Assembly: GCF_954871325.1 (NCBI RefSeq)
Contig: NC_088777.1
Location: 20,685,366-20,749,365 of the forward strand
Source: Gordionus sp. m RMFG-2023
Taxonomy: Eukaryota; Nematomorpha; Gordioida; Chordodea; Parachordodidae
DNA length: 64,000 nucleotides
Direction: 5' to 3'
Part shown: positions 31,560 to 44,837 of the stretch, piece after piece
How the letters are laid out: the number at the start of each line of letters is the position of its first letter
How positions within the stretch are numbered: the stretch's first letter is position 1
The notes under the pieces: model-generated
The model's input: only the letters and a program-made list of their open reading frames with translations
Told to the model about the DNA's origin: nothing
Databases searched by the model: none
Made by a program: the position numbers and the translations under genes

Positions 31560-33110
31560 TTTGACATTCAATATTAAAGGTGGGATATTTTTTTTGAGTG
31601 ATGATTTATGGTAAATGAGTAATAAAAGGGTATATTAGCCTACCATTTGTTAGCTGCGCTAATAAATGATGGGTGGAGCATATGAAGCCTGAGATCATGG
31701 AGTTGTTTGTTTATGTGGATGATATAAATGACGATAATGATAATAGATTGAGTGGAAAAAGTTCTAAACCATCCAATTTAGAATGCAAGGACAAGTGACC
31801 AATTGAATAGGTTCAACTTAATATTTAAAATTTTTGCAAAAAATATTCTGAATTTGTCCTGAATTTTTTAATGTAGAATAAAATTTTTATAGCTTAATAA
31901 AATGCATATTTTAGATGGGATCGGATCGACCGTACTGGACTGACGGTCCCACAATCTGTCTCACCGACTTAACGTTCAGACGGTCCAGTACCATTATAAA
32001 AGATCGAACCGGACGGGACCGGATACTGCAACTACTAACCACTTGTTACTATATAAATTATTTAAACTCATCATTTTTTAATATAATTTTTTTATTGTAC
32101 AAAATAATTTTATGGTTTACAAATTGTTATCAATAGAATGAAAATACAATTTTTAAATTCTAAATAATAGCACTGAAAAAAATATACCATGATATGAAAC
32201 TTTATTGCACTAAAGAAATAGCACAATATAATATTTATTTGCACCTAAGAAATACATAAATAATACGAAGCTCTGATCGAACCGATCCAATGCCGAATCT
32301 GATCTGAGTCATATCCAACTGAACTTAGGGTCGTTCAGACTCGGACAAACATTTTCTTGGACTTGGTGGAATTCAAATCCTTATTTAAAAATTTATTTGG
32401 GACCGGATCGGACTCTGACCTCAGTAAAAAATATAAATTATTTTTTTCCCTAATGCTTATTATGAATATTATTATCAAAAATAACTACAAAATTGTTTAT
32501 TATTCTTCAGCGATTATAATTTTTCAATTTCGTTAAAATATTGCCCTTTATAAACAGTCCAATTTTGATCAAATTAGACTAGGATCTTTGGGGAAAAATT
32601 TAGATGGAATCAGTTCAGACTAAAAAAAAATAGTTCCGATGCATTATTTTTCATAAAGATTTGAGCTTAATAATTTTTTTATTTGATTCTAACAATAAAA
32701 TATTTTCAAAATTGCTGTCTAAAAGATGTGTGCCTTTTTCTTTCAAAATAAACTACTTTCTACAGGATAGTTTGATGTTGATGAGACATTATTTTCAATA
32801 AATTGTCAATTTAAATTTGAAAAATCATCATTTAAAGATATGAATGTCTCAATTGAACTGATACCCTTTTTGTTTTGGCAATATATGTGTCAAATCTAAT
32901 TATAATTTAATAAAATCTTAGAGATCGAGAAAGGGATAAATTATCATTGTTTTCTGAAAATTTCATAATTCATATTAACTGAGCCCAAGGTAATATATAT
33001 TAAAAGTTGTATAAACAAAATTCGAACTAATTTTTTTTATTAACTTTAAAATTCGATAAAAACATGAAAATATCAACACTTAAAATAAATTTGAGTCAAA
33101 TGTTGTTCAT
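31560..33110. other. Intergenic DNA with GC-richer MITE remnants
   Basis: Two GC-rich patches (31912-32030 with cggatcgaccgtactggact, and 32270-32420 with ctgatcgaaccgatccaatg) look like diverged ends of one element, but no tidy inverted repeat or duplication could be fixed. Open frames here are not gene-like. Confidence 0.4.
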
Positions 33111-33112
33111 CA

Positions 33113-33284
33113 AAGCTAATGTTTAAAATGCATATCAATAGCTCGGATATATGCTCTAAGGCGATCTCGTCATTCATTGATTTCATGATCAACAATCCCT
33201 TGATCAAAACGATTCCATTCCTCACCAAGTCGCTGTTTGAGATGGTTAATGTTGTGTTTACAGGGTTGATAGACATTCCCATTT
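33113..33284 (-). pseudogene. mariner transposase C-terminal relic
   Basis: The minus strand reads NVYQPCKHNINHLKQRLGEE, WNRFDQGIVDHEINE, then after a stop RDRLRAYIRAIDMHFKH. This is the classic mariner C-terminus 'V......D...LKQRL...W..F.Q.I.D.AID.WR.RLRACI.A.G.HFEH'. Only the last ~55 residues remain. The Trp of 'QWRRRL' is a stop codon. Confidence 0.8.
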
Positions 33285-33299
33285 TTTTAATTAGATTAT

Positions 33300-36200
33300 T
33301 TTGTTATAAATATATTGTACTCTTGAATTTTTATCTTTTTTTTACTTTTGGAGTTTTAATTCTAGTCTTTTTTTAAAATAAATATTTAATGCGAATTGAA
33401 CTTATACTGTTGATTATTAACTCGCGATACTTAAGCTTCTTATATAATGATGATAATGAAATGAAAAATGATATTCATTGACATGTATCCAATACTTGCA
33501 ATTATATTTTAGGGATACCTTTTACTAGACATCTTACTTTATATTATGTATTAGTAATCACCCCCCCCCCCCATTTCCATTGAGTTAGCTGGCCTAAACA
33601 TAGTCCCATACTAGCCGCAATCTTATAATAACTTTTAAAGTAAATAATTTCTTTATCTCTTTTTCATCACTTAAAATGTTTTCCCTCAGAAAATCTTTAT
33701 TCCGAACCAAACCCTACAACGATTAATTCATTCGCACCTCATCTGGGTTATGAATTGGTTAAAACATATAAGTATTAACTTAAGGCGTTTACTCAACCAA
33801 GAAATTCGAATCACTATCTGCCTTTGACTAGCAGTGATATCATAGGACTTATATTTGTTTACCCTGTAACGTTATTGGTAGACTTGGGAATTTCATTGTC
33901 TCCTTTACTTCAATAATATATAGGACTTTGAGAACACCAGTATCTTGTATTCTCTCGAACTGCCAGTCTACCCTGATGGAATTACTCTCATCATAATCAA
34001 GGCACGTCCCTTATTTAAGATTTACGTTTTGCCAGTTTCTTTTCAACCCAATCCATCCTGAGATCAGCATTATCAAAAGTTAACAAATATCGAAACTTAA
34101 CAAACCTTTTGTTCGTTTCCGTAACGTATGATTAGGGCAAATGTTAAGTGTAATCACAGCTGATATATTACTTACTAAAGATTATCATTCTAAATTTGCC
34201 GTTCTCAATAAATCCCTCAGATTTAAGTTAAATAATAATTTTTGTTTTTAATATCTTTTTTAAAAAAATATTGTTGTTATATATTATAATAGATATAATA
34301 TGGTATTTATAAATAGTATACATGTAATATTTTAGACATTTCAATTAGATATTACTTTTAAAACAATAAAGAAATATGATATTATGTATAAATTAAATTT
34401 TCTATAAAACATCTAAACATATTTTAATAAAAAATTGATTTAATTAGAGAAATGTATATTTCCTGACCCCCTCCCCCTCCTCCATCTATCCTCTCCACAC
34501 TCTAGAATTTTTCAATAACTATTCAGTTAAGTTAACTAGTAACTATCAGTTGCATATAAAGGGTCAAAGTGGCATTTAAACCTTCTGAATTTTTTTAAAA
34601 CTTATTTATTAAATTAATTTATTATCCCTTTAATTTTTAAAATATTATGTTATTATTTTTTAACCCCTCTTCTCCCATCCCATATATGCCACTGTTAACT
34701 ATAATATTATATGAATTTTGACTTAATTATATACTTTAACTCCAATAATTCCTAAACTCATATTCGTACCAACTTGAAATTTTGCAAAATTATTATTTAA
34801 TTATATACCTATAATTCAAAATATTTGAAAAGGGAGAAAGAAAAATGACGATTAGATTCCATTTATTATTTATGTTCATAGTTACTTGTTTTTATGTAAA
34901 AAATATATTTTAACACTATTGAACATATTTGGTGCCTATTAATTGATTCTATAATAAAATCTAAATTAAGTATTTAGCTCAATAATATACAAAGATATTT
35001 TAGATTAAATTAAATTTACCAAATTATCAACTTTTATGGGTCCAATTTCTTAGCCTGTTTGGAGTTTAAAAAAGGGTTAAATTTATAATTTTTCCTAATA
35101 TGACCATACTAAACCTATATTAAATTTTTAAACTATATCTGAAGGGGTAAATTTGTAGATGGTTTGTAAACATTTTTTTAAACAAATTTAGCGTTGCTCG
35201 TTCATCGGAAAATATATGTTAGCGTTCAACATTCATTTACAAAAAAAGGGATGTGTTAAAATTCGTGAAAACGTTCAAGTGGATTCATATCTATTATTTT
35301 TTTTAATAATCATTTTAATATTTTATGTAAATGTCTAATATAATATGATATAATATAGATTATAAGGTATGAAAATAGAAGACACCGATAAAATATAATT
35401 TAAAATATAAATTGTATTAATTAAAATTTATTATTATTTTTTAATAAATTATTTGTTAAATTTTCACCTAAGAAGCAATAGCACTTCATATGCGTTGAGT
35501 TTGCCATATTGTATTCAATGAATAAAGATTTTATTTTAATAATTTAATGTTTCTTGTTTCGTTAAAAATTTTTCGATTGTTTTTTTTTTATTTTTTGTTT
35601 AGTAAAAGACTTATCTGTGGCCATTTGAATTAAAATACCGGATAGTGGAGACTAGGCAGTTGGTGCCAGGGGCAAGTAGGACTTCTATTCAAAATCATGA
35701 AGTACTGTCATAAAAATAAACTAGTAGATAATTGTGATAAACCTATCGAAAAAATATTTCTTCTATTCAGTATAATTTTATATTAAAATAAATGTTTTTA
35801 TACCTTAAAAATAACTAAATTTATTTTACTTCTTCGTCTAAATTTTTAATATTAATCTTAAGTACCATGAATATTAGATAAATGAAAGCCAATCTCTATT
35901 CATTAAAGTAATAGGATAGGGAAACCTAGCCAAAGGCACGTAGGCCATCAATATGTCCATTAAATCATTATATCTAGGATTCGAATGGCGCAAACCTATA
36001 AGAACAAACGTCTATATTGTTATGACACAAGTATTAGCTCAAAAATTAAATTATATATTTCATTTTATTATTTATTCCATCATTTATTATTTAAGCATCT
36101 GTTAGATCATTATCCAACTTACTAAAAATCCCTAGAACGAATCTGATAAGATATTTTAGCAAATATAATATAAAAAATAGATGGTTCTATGTTAGGATTA

Positions 36201-36304
36201 ATTCTTTTTAGAGTCATGACTTATTGTTTGATTAAGGCATCGAATTAAAGTTGAATAAAACATATTTATACTTCAATATTAATCCCTCCCCCAAGAGAAT
36301 TTCA
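33300..36304. other. Intergenic DNA, GC-richer island at 33570-34150
   Basis: A poly-C run (33562-33574) precedes about 580 bp that are clearly less AT-rich than the surroundings. I found no family match, and frames there are interrupted. A second GC-richer line at 35640-35690 (gtggagactaggcagttggt) resembles a pogo-like MITE end without a partner. The rest is AT-rich. Confidence 0.4.
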
Positions 36305-36312
36305 GAAGCAGG

Positions 36313-36528
36313 TAGTGTTGTTAATGGCTCAATTCGAGCTGATTTTTAAAAATATTTAACTCAATATTTTAGCTAAAAAGATATTAACTAAGCTTCGAGA
36401 TTTCGTAATAGATGTCCAAACCATTATGCCATCTATGAGCAAAATTTTCAGGCTTGCCTAATATTTTTCTGGATAAATGGAGTTTGCTGTTTTTAAATCG
36501 GATCAAATCGAGCTTTTTAAAGACAACA
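36313..36528. mobile_element. TAG-ended hAT MITE, copy
   Basis: It starts TAGTGTTGTTAATGGCTC and ends GAGCTTTTTAAAGACAACA. The flanks gaagcagg and gaagtggg match at 6 of 8 positions. The interior is shared with the copy at 28911. Confidence 0.65.
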
Positions 36529-36534
36529 GAAGTG

Positions 36535-37980
36535 GGTGAGAGAAATACAAATTTAAAAGCTCTAAAGATATATTATGGTAAAAGGTAAATATAATATTTT
36601 TATAAATTTCATTTTTAATTTGAAACATATTTAAATAGACGAGTATGAGATTTGGTATATAAATTTTACCGTTATTTTGATTTTAATGTTAAACCTTTTT
36701 TTAGAATTTATACTAGACCAAAATTGATAAAACATTTGGTCAATTAAAATTTGCTAAAATATACAATCAATATAATAATTAAAATAATACAAGCATTATT
36801 CATAAGACTGTAAAATAATTTAAAATATTATTATTTAAATTAGCATTAAATTTACATTAATCAAATTCAAAATAGCATTTTTCATAGGACTTATAATATA
36901 ATTTAAATATATACATTAGCACTAATAAAAATTATACTATTTATACCAGATCAAAATATAGATAACATTTCAATTAAAATTTTTATTAAATTTACATTAA
37001 TCAAAATAATATTAAAATTTTACCAGCATTTTTCATAAACTGATAATAAAATTTAAATACATAAGTTATATTAAAAAAAAAAAATTGTATAATTTTATTA
37101 AATTCAAGTAAATAATTAGATTAAGTAGCAAATTTAAATTGACCAAATATCATCTCCTAGGTTTTAATTATTATTGCGGCAAGTTATTTTCATTAAAATA
37201 GTATATTTCAATGAATCTTATATAATAAATATAATCATGTAACTTTAAAAATAATTTATACCATAAAAGGTCAGAGTGATTGGTAATGAAATGGCAAACT
37301 ATATATGTTTGAATATGTATTCTTGTGTTAATTTTTTTATAAAATAAAAATATAGTTCACATACTATTAAATATTTAAATTTTATTAATTATTTATAATT
37401 TTTGGGGGTTTTATATTCCCAGTGTAGGTATCCTATGTGCCCGTACCTATGTCCAATGTGCCCTGGGGTTTTTTACTTGAAAAATTCAAATATTTTAACG
37501 AGTTTGAATTATTTTAAAAATTGAAATACATATTAGCTAGATAATTTATTTATCAAAGTCGTTTACCATTTTTCGTTAATTTTTACAGATTTTATGAGGG
37601 TTTTTACAAAATGGCCTTATTATTTCATTTCAAATTAGAATAAAGACATTAAGAAATGGAGGCGTGATGAAATTAAAGGAAACAGTTGAGTAAGAAAATA
37701 AAATCATAATTTAGATTATCTTAAAAAATTTCTGATAAAAAATTTATTTACAACACTAGTGTGGAATTCACCATTTTTATTATTTTAATATTTTAATTAA
37801 ATTATGTCACAAACATTTTTAATTTTAAATAAATTCAGATAAATCTATATTTGAAACCGGTTCTATCAGTGCTTTGAAAAAAAAATTAGAATCAGAAATT
37901 AAAATGAAATTTACAAAAATGTTTTTTTAATGAAAATATAATTTTCGTCAATAAAATAATTTAATAGAAAATTGTTTGGT
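36535..37980. other. Very AT-rich intergenic DNA
   Basis: No gene was seen. Tandem-like similarity exists between 36720-36900 and 36945-37080 (repeated catttttcataag and acattaatcaaa blocks), suggesting an old local duplication. Confidence 0.4.
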
Positions 37981-37984
37981 TGCT

Positions 37985-38115
37985 CTAGTCAAAAATATTA
38001 CGCAAGCCAGGAGATCTCGCTAATAGATGGCAGAATGGTTTGGACATTTATTAACTAAATATACTAGGTCTTGCATAATATCATTTTGACAAATCTTTAT
38101 TTTACAACACTAAAA
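37985..38115. mobile_element. TAG-ended hAT MITE fragment
   Basis: It has the interior attacgcaagccaggagatct, ggtttggacatttatt and the right end ttttacaacacta. The left end is missing. Confidence 0.5.
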
Positions 38116-38302
38116 ATGACAATCATTTTTTATTATATACTCTACTAAATTGAACAATTTAATATAATCAATATTTATTAATAGAAAAATTATGAACTGT
38201 TCAGTGTATATTCTTCTTATTATTAGTTGATACACCTTTATATGTCGGATTTTTCAAATATTTTTTGCAATAATAAATAAAGTTAACTTATAATGTTATG
38301 AG

Positions 38303-39079
38303 CAGGGATTCGAACCGAACCCGAACCCGGAGAAGAAAACCCGGGTTTTTTGGAAAAAAATTGAACCTGAACCCCGTTTATAAAATTTTCAAAACCCCGA
38401 ACCGAACCGGAGAATTTGATTTAAACCCGGGTTCAATCGAGCTAAGTGAATTGTTTCAATTAATATAAGATATTTGTATAATTGCAAATACAAATATTAA
38501 TAATTTACTTGACATTTTATAATATTTTCAAAATTCCAATTAAGTGAAGTGTTATTAAATTTTAAACAACTTATTTCATTTACTCTATTTTTAAATTTTT
38601 TTAAATTTATTCACAAAGATTCCTATTGGATTGTTAATAAATTTTAAACAATTAAATACATTTACGCCATTAATTTTTAATTTTTAACTTATTTTCAAAG
38701 ATTATTAATTAGAGGAAAATGAAAGTGAACAAGTCAAAGTAAAAATTATTATATTGGATATTGTTAATTTAAAGAAATACGTCTAAATAGAATTTTTTAA
38801 ATCTATACATGACTATGTTTTGTATTTTTAACTAAATTTTGCCTATAAATAAAATAAAAAACTTATTTTTTATACCAGATTTATGAGTTTTTTAATTATG
38901 ATTTAAATATAGAATATTTTTTTTATCAATTCAAAAATTCTTAAACCCGAGCTAAACCCGGAACCAAACCCGGGTTCAAAAATACTTCCCTGAACCGAAC
39001 CCGAACCCACCTATTTTTTAACCTTAAACCGAACCCGAACCGAGCTTGGGGAAAAATTTTTGCCAGGTTCGCATCCCTG
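38303..39079. mobile_element. hAT MITE, CAGGGATTCGAACC ends, 8-bp duplication
   Basis: The ends CAGGGATTCGAACC and GGTTCGCATCCCTG are inverted and carry arrays of GAACCC/GGGTTC. The flanks gttatgag (38295-38302 and 39080-39087) are identical. The AT-rich core is shared with the copy at 45784-46298. It is non-coding. Confidence 0.9.
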
Positions 39080-39087
39080 GTTATGAG

Positions 39088-40426
39088 CATGAGGATAAGC
39101 CTCCGAGATTTTGAAGGCCGTTAATATGGCGTATAAACTATTACAAAAAACTTCGATGATTTTTTTTTATTAATGTTTTACTCTTTAAAATATATAATTC
39201 GATATATTATATTATCTGATTTTTTTAAATATATTATGCTATCAATATACATATAGCTTCAAATAAAAAGGAACTATTTTTTAAAAAATTCAGAATTCAT
39301 TGCAATCAAAATAATATTACAATTTAAAAATAAAATATAGAAACAAAAATAAAAATGGACAATATTATTGCATTAATGTGTAATATATAAGATTAAGTTT
39401 TATTTATAAATTTGGCAATAAACTATAAAATTCGGGGTAGTTAGAGGGCGCTAATTGAATATTGATCGGTTTAGAGGTATCATTTCATATAATTAGTAAT
39501 TCACAAAGAAAAATAATGTGTAGAATGAAATAGAATTAAAAATATATAAATCGACAGAAAATTACAGAAATTTAACAGTAAATCTCTTTCTAAGTTTGAC
39601 ATAATTTGGCAGCAAATGGTAAGTAAAATAAAATTTTAATTGTTGATTAGCATCTAAAATTAAAAGTGTAAATATATGTAATATTATCTGTTAAGATTTT
39701 GATATCATTTAATAATTTTTGGCTTTTTTGAAATTTATAAAAATGAAGATTTTCAAATGAGAGCAAAGTGAAATTCTAATCAATTTCAACAAATTTAAAA
39801 CCTAATAAAAAATTTGTTAAAAAAGGCAATTTCGCAATAAAATAAGAAAAAAAACTATCTATAAATTCGTTGGAAATAATATGGGAATATTTGACTAGAT
39901 ATTATGATAAATACTTATAAAGATTAGTATATGATAAATTAATTCAATTTTATGACTAGAATTTGGAATCATAAATTTTATATGCAATCATATCATAATA
40001 TAATAATAGATTAAAATTTTGGTTTAGTTATTTAAGATGGCAATAAAATTATTATATTAATTTAATCACTATAATAAAATTAGTAAAATCTACCACTCAT
40101 TAATGATAATTAAATTATATAAAGCTTCTAACATTTAATTTTTAATTATTGTGTCCAATTTAAATCACTTTTTTTTATTGATATTTGATTTCGACTAGAA
40201 ATTGCCTTTGAAATTTGTTAATCATGAGAAAGTTAATAAGTGGAATGTTTCAAAAGGAGTTTAGAAAAATATATATTATAATAAAAAATTCTAACAAAAT
40301 TACTTTGCATTGGGCGCTAAAATAATTTCACGATTTTTTGCAATCCTTTTGAAAAAAGATATACTACTAGGGTTAACAAGGGGTTAATTTTTTTATGATT
40401 CATTCAGATCAAAAGAAAAAAAAATA
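39088..40426. other. 3' flank of the zinc-finger gene, AT-rich
   Basis: No gene, RNA or MITE was recognised. Confidence 0.45.
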
Positions 40427-41166
40427 TTATAACATGGTAGGATGCTTGCTCCTTATGTGATTTTTTATGTTAAAACGCCATGAGGTTCGAAATTCGCAAT
40501 AAGGGCAACCATGAGGCTTTTCGCCTCGATGGGCTGCCAAATGATCTAACATACGATTTTTATCATAGGCCTCAAAATTGCAACCTGGGAGAGTACATCT
40601 ATGTGTCCTTTGTCGTTTAGTTCCTCCGCTAACCGCGTGAGTGTTGTTAAGAAGATTTAGAGGAATGTTTGACGTTTCTATCGATGTATCATGATCAATG
40701 AAATTGGTTAGACTCGGATTTGAATCATCTTTATTGGGAGTAAACTTGGGTTCTATAACATCCGCATGAATATCTTTACTATCGATATTGATCTCAGCGG
40801 TATTTTCGTAGAGGGTGGTAGATGAATCGGGAGTGTAATTATTTGTAAAACTCTTAGGTCCTGATGATTGGTATAGACTCACTTCTGGGCCGATATTCCA
40901 AGGCAAATGAGAATTGCTATTAACAGATGAAAAAAATCTATCTCTCAAACTTTCTTCAGTTATTTTTCTTTTGTCAGGACTTATTGATAAATTAATGAGA
41001 TCACCATCTTCAATCCTAGTAATATTTACATGAAAAGAATTATTGTGCTCATTAGATGAGTCTATCACAATGTTATTTTCTATTTTATTTTTATACATAA
41101 AGAAGCTGTCGGAATTACTATAATCCCCGCTAAACTCAAATGTTTCGTCGTTGTAAGCGCATTCAC
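40427..41166 (-). CDS. Zinc-finger gene exon C, C-terminal two-finger module
   Basis: The acceptor aacatatag is followed by GECAYNDETFEFSGDYS. The last 59 residues hold the paired fingers with a near-TGEKP linker (HRGEKPHGC), then SKHPTML and the stop. No canonical AATAAA is evident just downstream. Confidence 0.9.
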
Positions 41167-44100
41167 CTATATGTTAATATACATAAATTTTGATTATCTT
41201 CAAAAGTTTGCTATAAATTATATTTTATTTAAATAAACCTAAAAGTTAAGATATAAAAATCGCGAATTTTAATTTATTTTTTGAAATATATATACACAAC
41301 TAATATAAAAAATAATTCTTAATAATCAAACCTTTTATGCCAGGGTGATTGACTGCGGAAGATTCTGATGAGAATTCAGAGGTTAGCGAGGTTTTGCGAT
41401 CTTGCAATGTTTTAGAATGATTCTTGATATAATTAACTTTCTTAGCTTTTGGCGCGTTTTTGTTTTTGTGAGTTTGTTGCTTATGAGTTTTTTTCACATT
41501 CGATTCTAGGCGAACCGTTGGGAAAGCATCATAAAAATTATGGACTAAATCGTTATTGTGAGATTTAGTGACTTGTTTAAGCAGTTCGGTAGCAAAATTG
41601 GGGAATTGCATATCATTAGTTGGGAACAGAGAATTCGGATAAAGCCCCCCTTCTGAAAATCTCTCTTTTTCGAAATTACATTCGTTCGATCGGTTGGCAT
41701 ATTCCATGTTTTGAAAGTTAAAATCCGGATGATACGCTTCCAAATGTTTAACCATTTCGAAATAGGAGGCTAACGGTGTACTGCATATGAAACACATAAT
41801 ATTGCTGAAAGGTGACGCAAAATTACCAACATTTCTTTGCTGTTTTTGATACCATTCCTGACTAAGTTCGTAGTTGTTATACAGTTGTATGAGCTGTGGG
41901 TTTAAAAAATAATTATAATTTGGCCAAGAGAAAGGGAAGTTCGAAGGATTGAATATGGAAGAATTTTGCTGCTGCGATTGTTGTTGCTGATACATGGATT
42001 GTAAAGTGTTCATAAAACTCAAAATATCTTGGTTCGCATTTGGTGCTATGGAATTTAGAATACCATTATCAAGCATAGAATCCTTTAGAGTAGCAGGACT
42101 GGAATAAATATTTCCTTTAATGCTCAAATTGCTTGAAGAATTTTTTCTCTCACGGAAGTTAAGGTTAGTATCAAGTCTAGATATAGTTGGTGATGGATTT
42201 TCAGCAAATGATTTGTAGATTGAATTTTTAATTAGATTATCTTCTTTATTAATCAAATGTTTGCCCGAGGAGGTATCATTACTGTTAATATCATAAGGAA
42301 TCGAATTTATAATTCCTGGACCAAAACACTGTTTATAATATTCCAGGTAAACCTTATATCTATCTTCATAATTTTTGCATTCCTCTCCCTCCTTGCCATT
42401 AATCACTTCCAAATTTTCATTAATCGTAGATAAATTTAAAAAAGGTAGCCTAGGATAAAACCCTGTTTTAACAAAATTTTCAACCAAGTCATACGGATGA
42501 GGGGGTACTTGAGATAGAGATGAAGAAACAGAAATTTGTGGAGGTTGAAAGTTCCTAATTATTCCTTTTCTATTAATTTCGTTCTTATCTTTGAAGTTTG
42601 GTTTAACATTTTTTGGATTTTTGTTCATATTGAGAACATTTGATGATTCATTTAAAGATTGTGTCAAAGTTTTGATCGTATCTAGACTAGCATTTGAATT
42701 TACGACTGTTTGTTTAAACTTGTGTTCCTTGGAAAGTGGGTAAGTGAAATGCCGTTTTTTCAATTTGTTAGAATAATTGAGATATGACATGTAACCCAAT
42801 TTAGATGTAGAGGATGAAGTATCTTTTCTATCCTCGAACTCCTCTACTGTATGATCTATCATGCTATACGGCGGTATTTTGTCGATGCGATCATTATTGT
42901 AAAATTTATCATATTCATTGTCATTATCTTGGAATGAATTTTTTAAGTATTTAAAAGCCTTCCCAGATTTTCCTATGAATTTGGCGGGGAAAGATTTGCG
43001 TTTGTTTAATTTTATTTCTTTGACATTCTTTGAGTTTTGAATACTATCAAGGTTTTGTTGAACTATTCCATATTTGTTAGTTTAAAAAAAAGAAGTATTA
43101 AATGGATTATTGTTAAAAAAATTAAAAAATATATATTAAAAAGAAATATTTAAAAAACTAGATGTTGTTTGCAATAAATTTTAGATATGGTAATGGTAAT
43201 AACTAAATGTTAAAAATAAAATTTCAGAAAACATGTCAATCATGTTTACATTATTTTTTTGAAAAATTATTTACAATAACGCGCACAAATTGAGCGTTTG
43301 CGTTTTCCCGTATTTTTTTAATAAAGAAAACGTCGTTTAAATTGAATTAAGATTTTTTATATTTGTTTGAAACAAAAAAAAATGATCCAAAAAAGCAAAC
43401 CAGTTTGCGTTTTAAAAGTTGGCTTCCAGCGTCAAACATAATTTGACCAATTTGCACGATATCATTGAAATGCATTATTTGCGTTTGCAACGCCACATTT
43501 GAAATGTTCAATATATGCATTTTATAAGTTCCAAATGCATATAACCGTGAGAGCGTATTAAATATTGTGTGAAAGATTAAATAATTAATGACAATCATAT
43601 TAAAATCCTCCTAATTAGTAATTACCTCTTGCATAGAAGGCCCATTGATACGCTTATAAATCTTTATAGGATAATTATAAAACTCCATAAAATCCTGGGT
43701 GGTGACATATTTTATAAATTAAAAACTAACGTCTCACTCCATATAAAATGTCCATGTAAATATAAAATTTCTACAATTATAAAACATTTTATCTTATTTC
43801 TATTGAATATTAAACTTACAATTAAAGGTGTCTTTTTTAGTTGCCAAACCATACTTGTCCATGATACGAGCCCTAACGATTTGAGGAATTTTAGGAAGGA
43901 TTTGAGATGTCTGGCTCGTTTGTAATTTTTCAATGACTATTAACTTATCAACAACTTGACCAGCATGCATTCGTTTGATATGCTGGTTTAAATTTTCGTA
44001 CCATGTGGTCTTATAGTGACATATAGAACATTTATGACTTTTCAGACCTTTGTGGTGATCCAAATGATCAGCCCATCGTTTTTTATTGCGGGTCTGGAAT

Positions 44101-44734
44101 GAGCAAGACATTTCAAACCTGAATGGGCAGACATAAAGTTTGGGATAGTGCGCTTTGAAATTAGAGATATGATTAGGGTCAGTGGTTGGTACACTTTTAT
44201 GATTATTGAATTTATGAATCTGTGGGATTTTATCCTCTGATATTTTAGTGGTATCGCCTATGTCACTGAGCTTGTCCTCGTTTATAAGTAAAAGATTGTC
44301 ACTGGTTTCGTTTTCAATTAAAAAATGTTTGGGTTCCTGATCTACACTGTTTTGGGTGAAATTGTTTAAATCACTATCAAATATCTCATTTTGGAAAAAT
44401 TTATATTTATATTTTAAATAATGAGCGTAAATAGCATCCATCACATTATCGCGGAACATATTATTTTTATTATCATAGTTGAATTTTACCTTAGAAGTAA
44501 GTGGATCAATTATTGAGCGGTTTATATTTAAGTTTTCGGTTTTTATAGATTGACTGTACATCCTAGCCTTGATTCGATCACTTCTTCTAAAAGGAGTTAC
44601 AAATTTTTGTTTGTTTAAGAAGTTGTACTTAGAAAAAGATTTGACATAAAAATGAATTGAGGAAACATCTTGGTCAATAGTGGAAGATTCTTCATTGTCA
44701 GGTATTGAGAGTTTTGATGCAGATACACATAAAA
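40427..44734 (-). CDS. C2H2 zinc-finger protein, three joined exons, at least 1070 residues
   Basis: Probable nuclear DNA-binding regulator. Exons 44734-43820, 43062-41332 and 41166-40427 join in phase (AATT|gtaagt to ggaatag|TTCAAC; AAAAG|gtttga to atatag|GTGAAT), ending at TAA 40427. From the ATG at 44561 it has about 1070 residues, but the frame is open further upstream, so the true start may lie in another exon. Near the N-terminus is a two-finger module (CSFQTRNKKRWADHLDHH then CSICHYKTTWYENLNQHIK). In the middle is one finger (CFICSTPLASYFEMVKHLEA). At the very C-terminus is a second two-finger module (CTLPGCNFEAYDKNRMLDH then CPYCEFRTSWRFNIKNH). The rest is Asn/Ser-rich and probably disordered, with a short Gln tract. 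No specific ortholog was recognised. Confidence 0.88.
41332..43062 (-). CDS. Zinc-finger gene exon B, Asn/Ser-rich with a single finger
   Basis: This 1731-bp exon starts FQQNLDSIQNSKNVKEIKLN and passes through a basic patch, a proline-containing segment (PPHPYDLVENFV), and a Gln tract next to MQSMYQQQQ-like sequence. It carries one C2H2 finger at about 41720-41800. It ends HPGIK with donor AAAAG|gtttga. Confidence 0.88.
43820..44734 (-). CDS. Zinc-finger gene exon A, N-terminal two-finger module
   Basis: The frame is open from 44734, where ttattaggtcag can serve as acceptor, and the first ATG is at 44561. Finger 1 has an unusual C-x7-C spacing (CPFRFEMSC); finger 2 is a normal C-x2-C finger. 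The donor AATT|gtaagt is strong. Codons after it (..KFNIQ stop) are intronic. Confidence 0.82.
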
Positions 44735-44803
44735 CTGACCTAATAAAAATATATACTTACTATTGAAAATTATCACACAAATTATATTTTATTTATGACT
44801 TAC

Positions 44804-44837
44804 TATTTAGATAGTAATATTTTTGCCTAAAGTGTAT
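44804..44837 (-). CDS. Candidate 34-bp upstream exon of the zinc-finger gene
   Basis: It reads IHFRQKYYYLN, with a strong donor AATA|gtaagt. The outgoing phase (1) fits exon A beginning at 44734 (A|TT). The acceptor (gaaaggaag) lacks a pyrimidine tract, so this is tentative. Confidence 0.35.

Noticed and set aside
38303-38320. tRNA B-box-like GGGATTCGAACC
   Set aside because: It is the terminal repeat of a hAT MITE; no A box or cloverleaf could be drawn around it.
43629-43925. 98-codon plus-strand frame
   Set aside because: It overlaps the intron and the antisense of zinc-finger exon A, whose splice junction is strongly supported.
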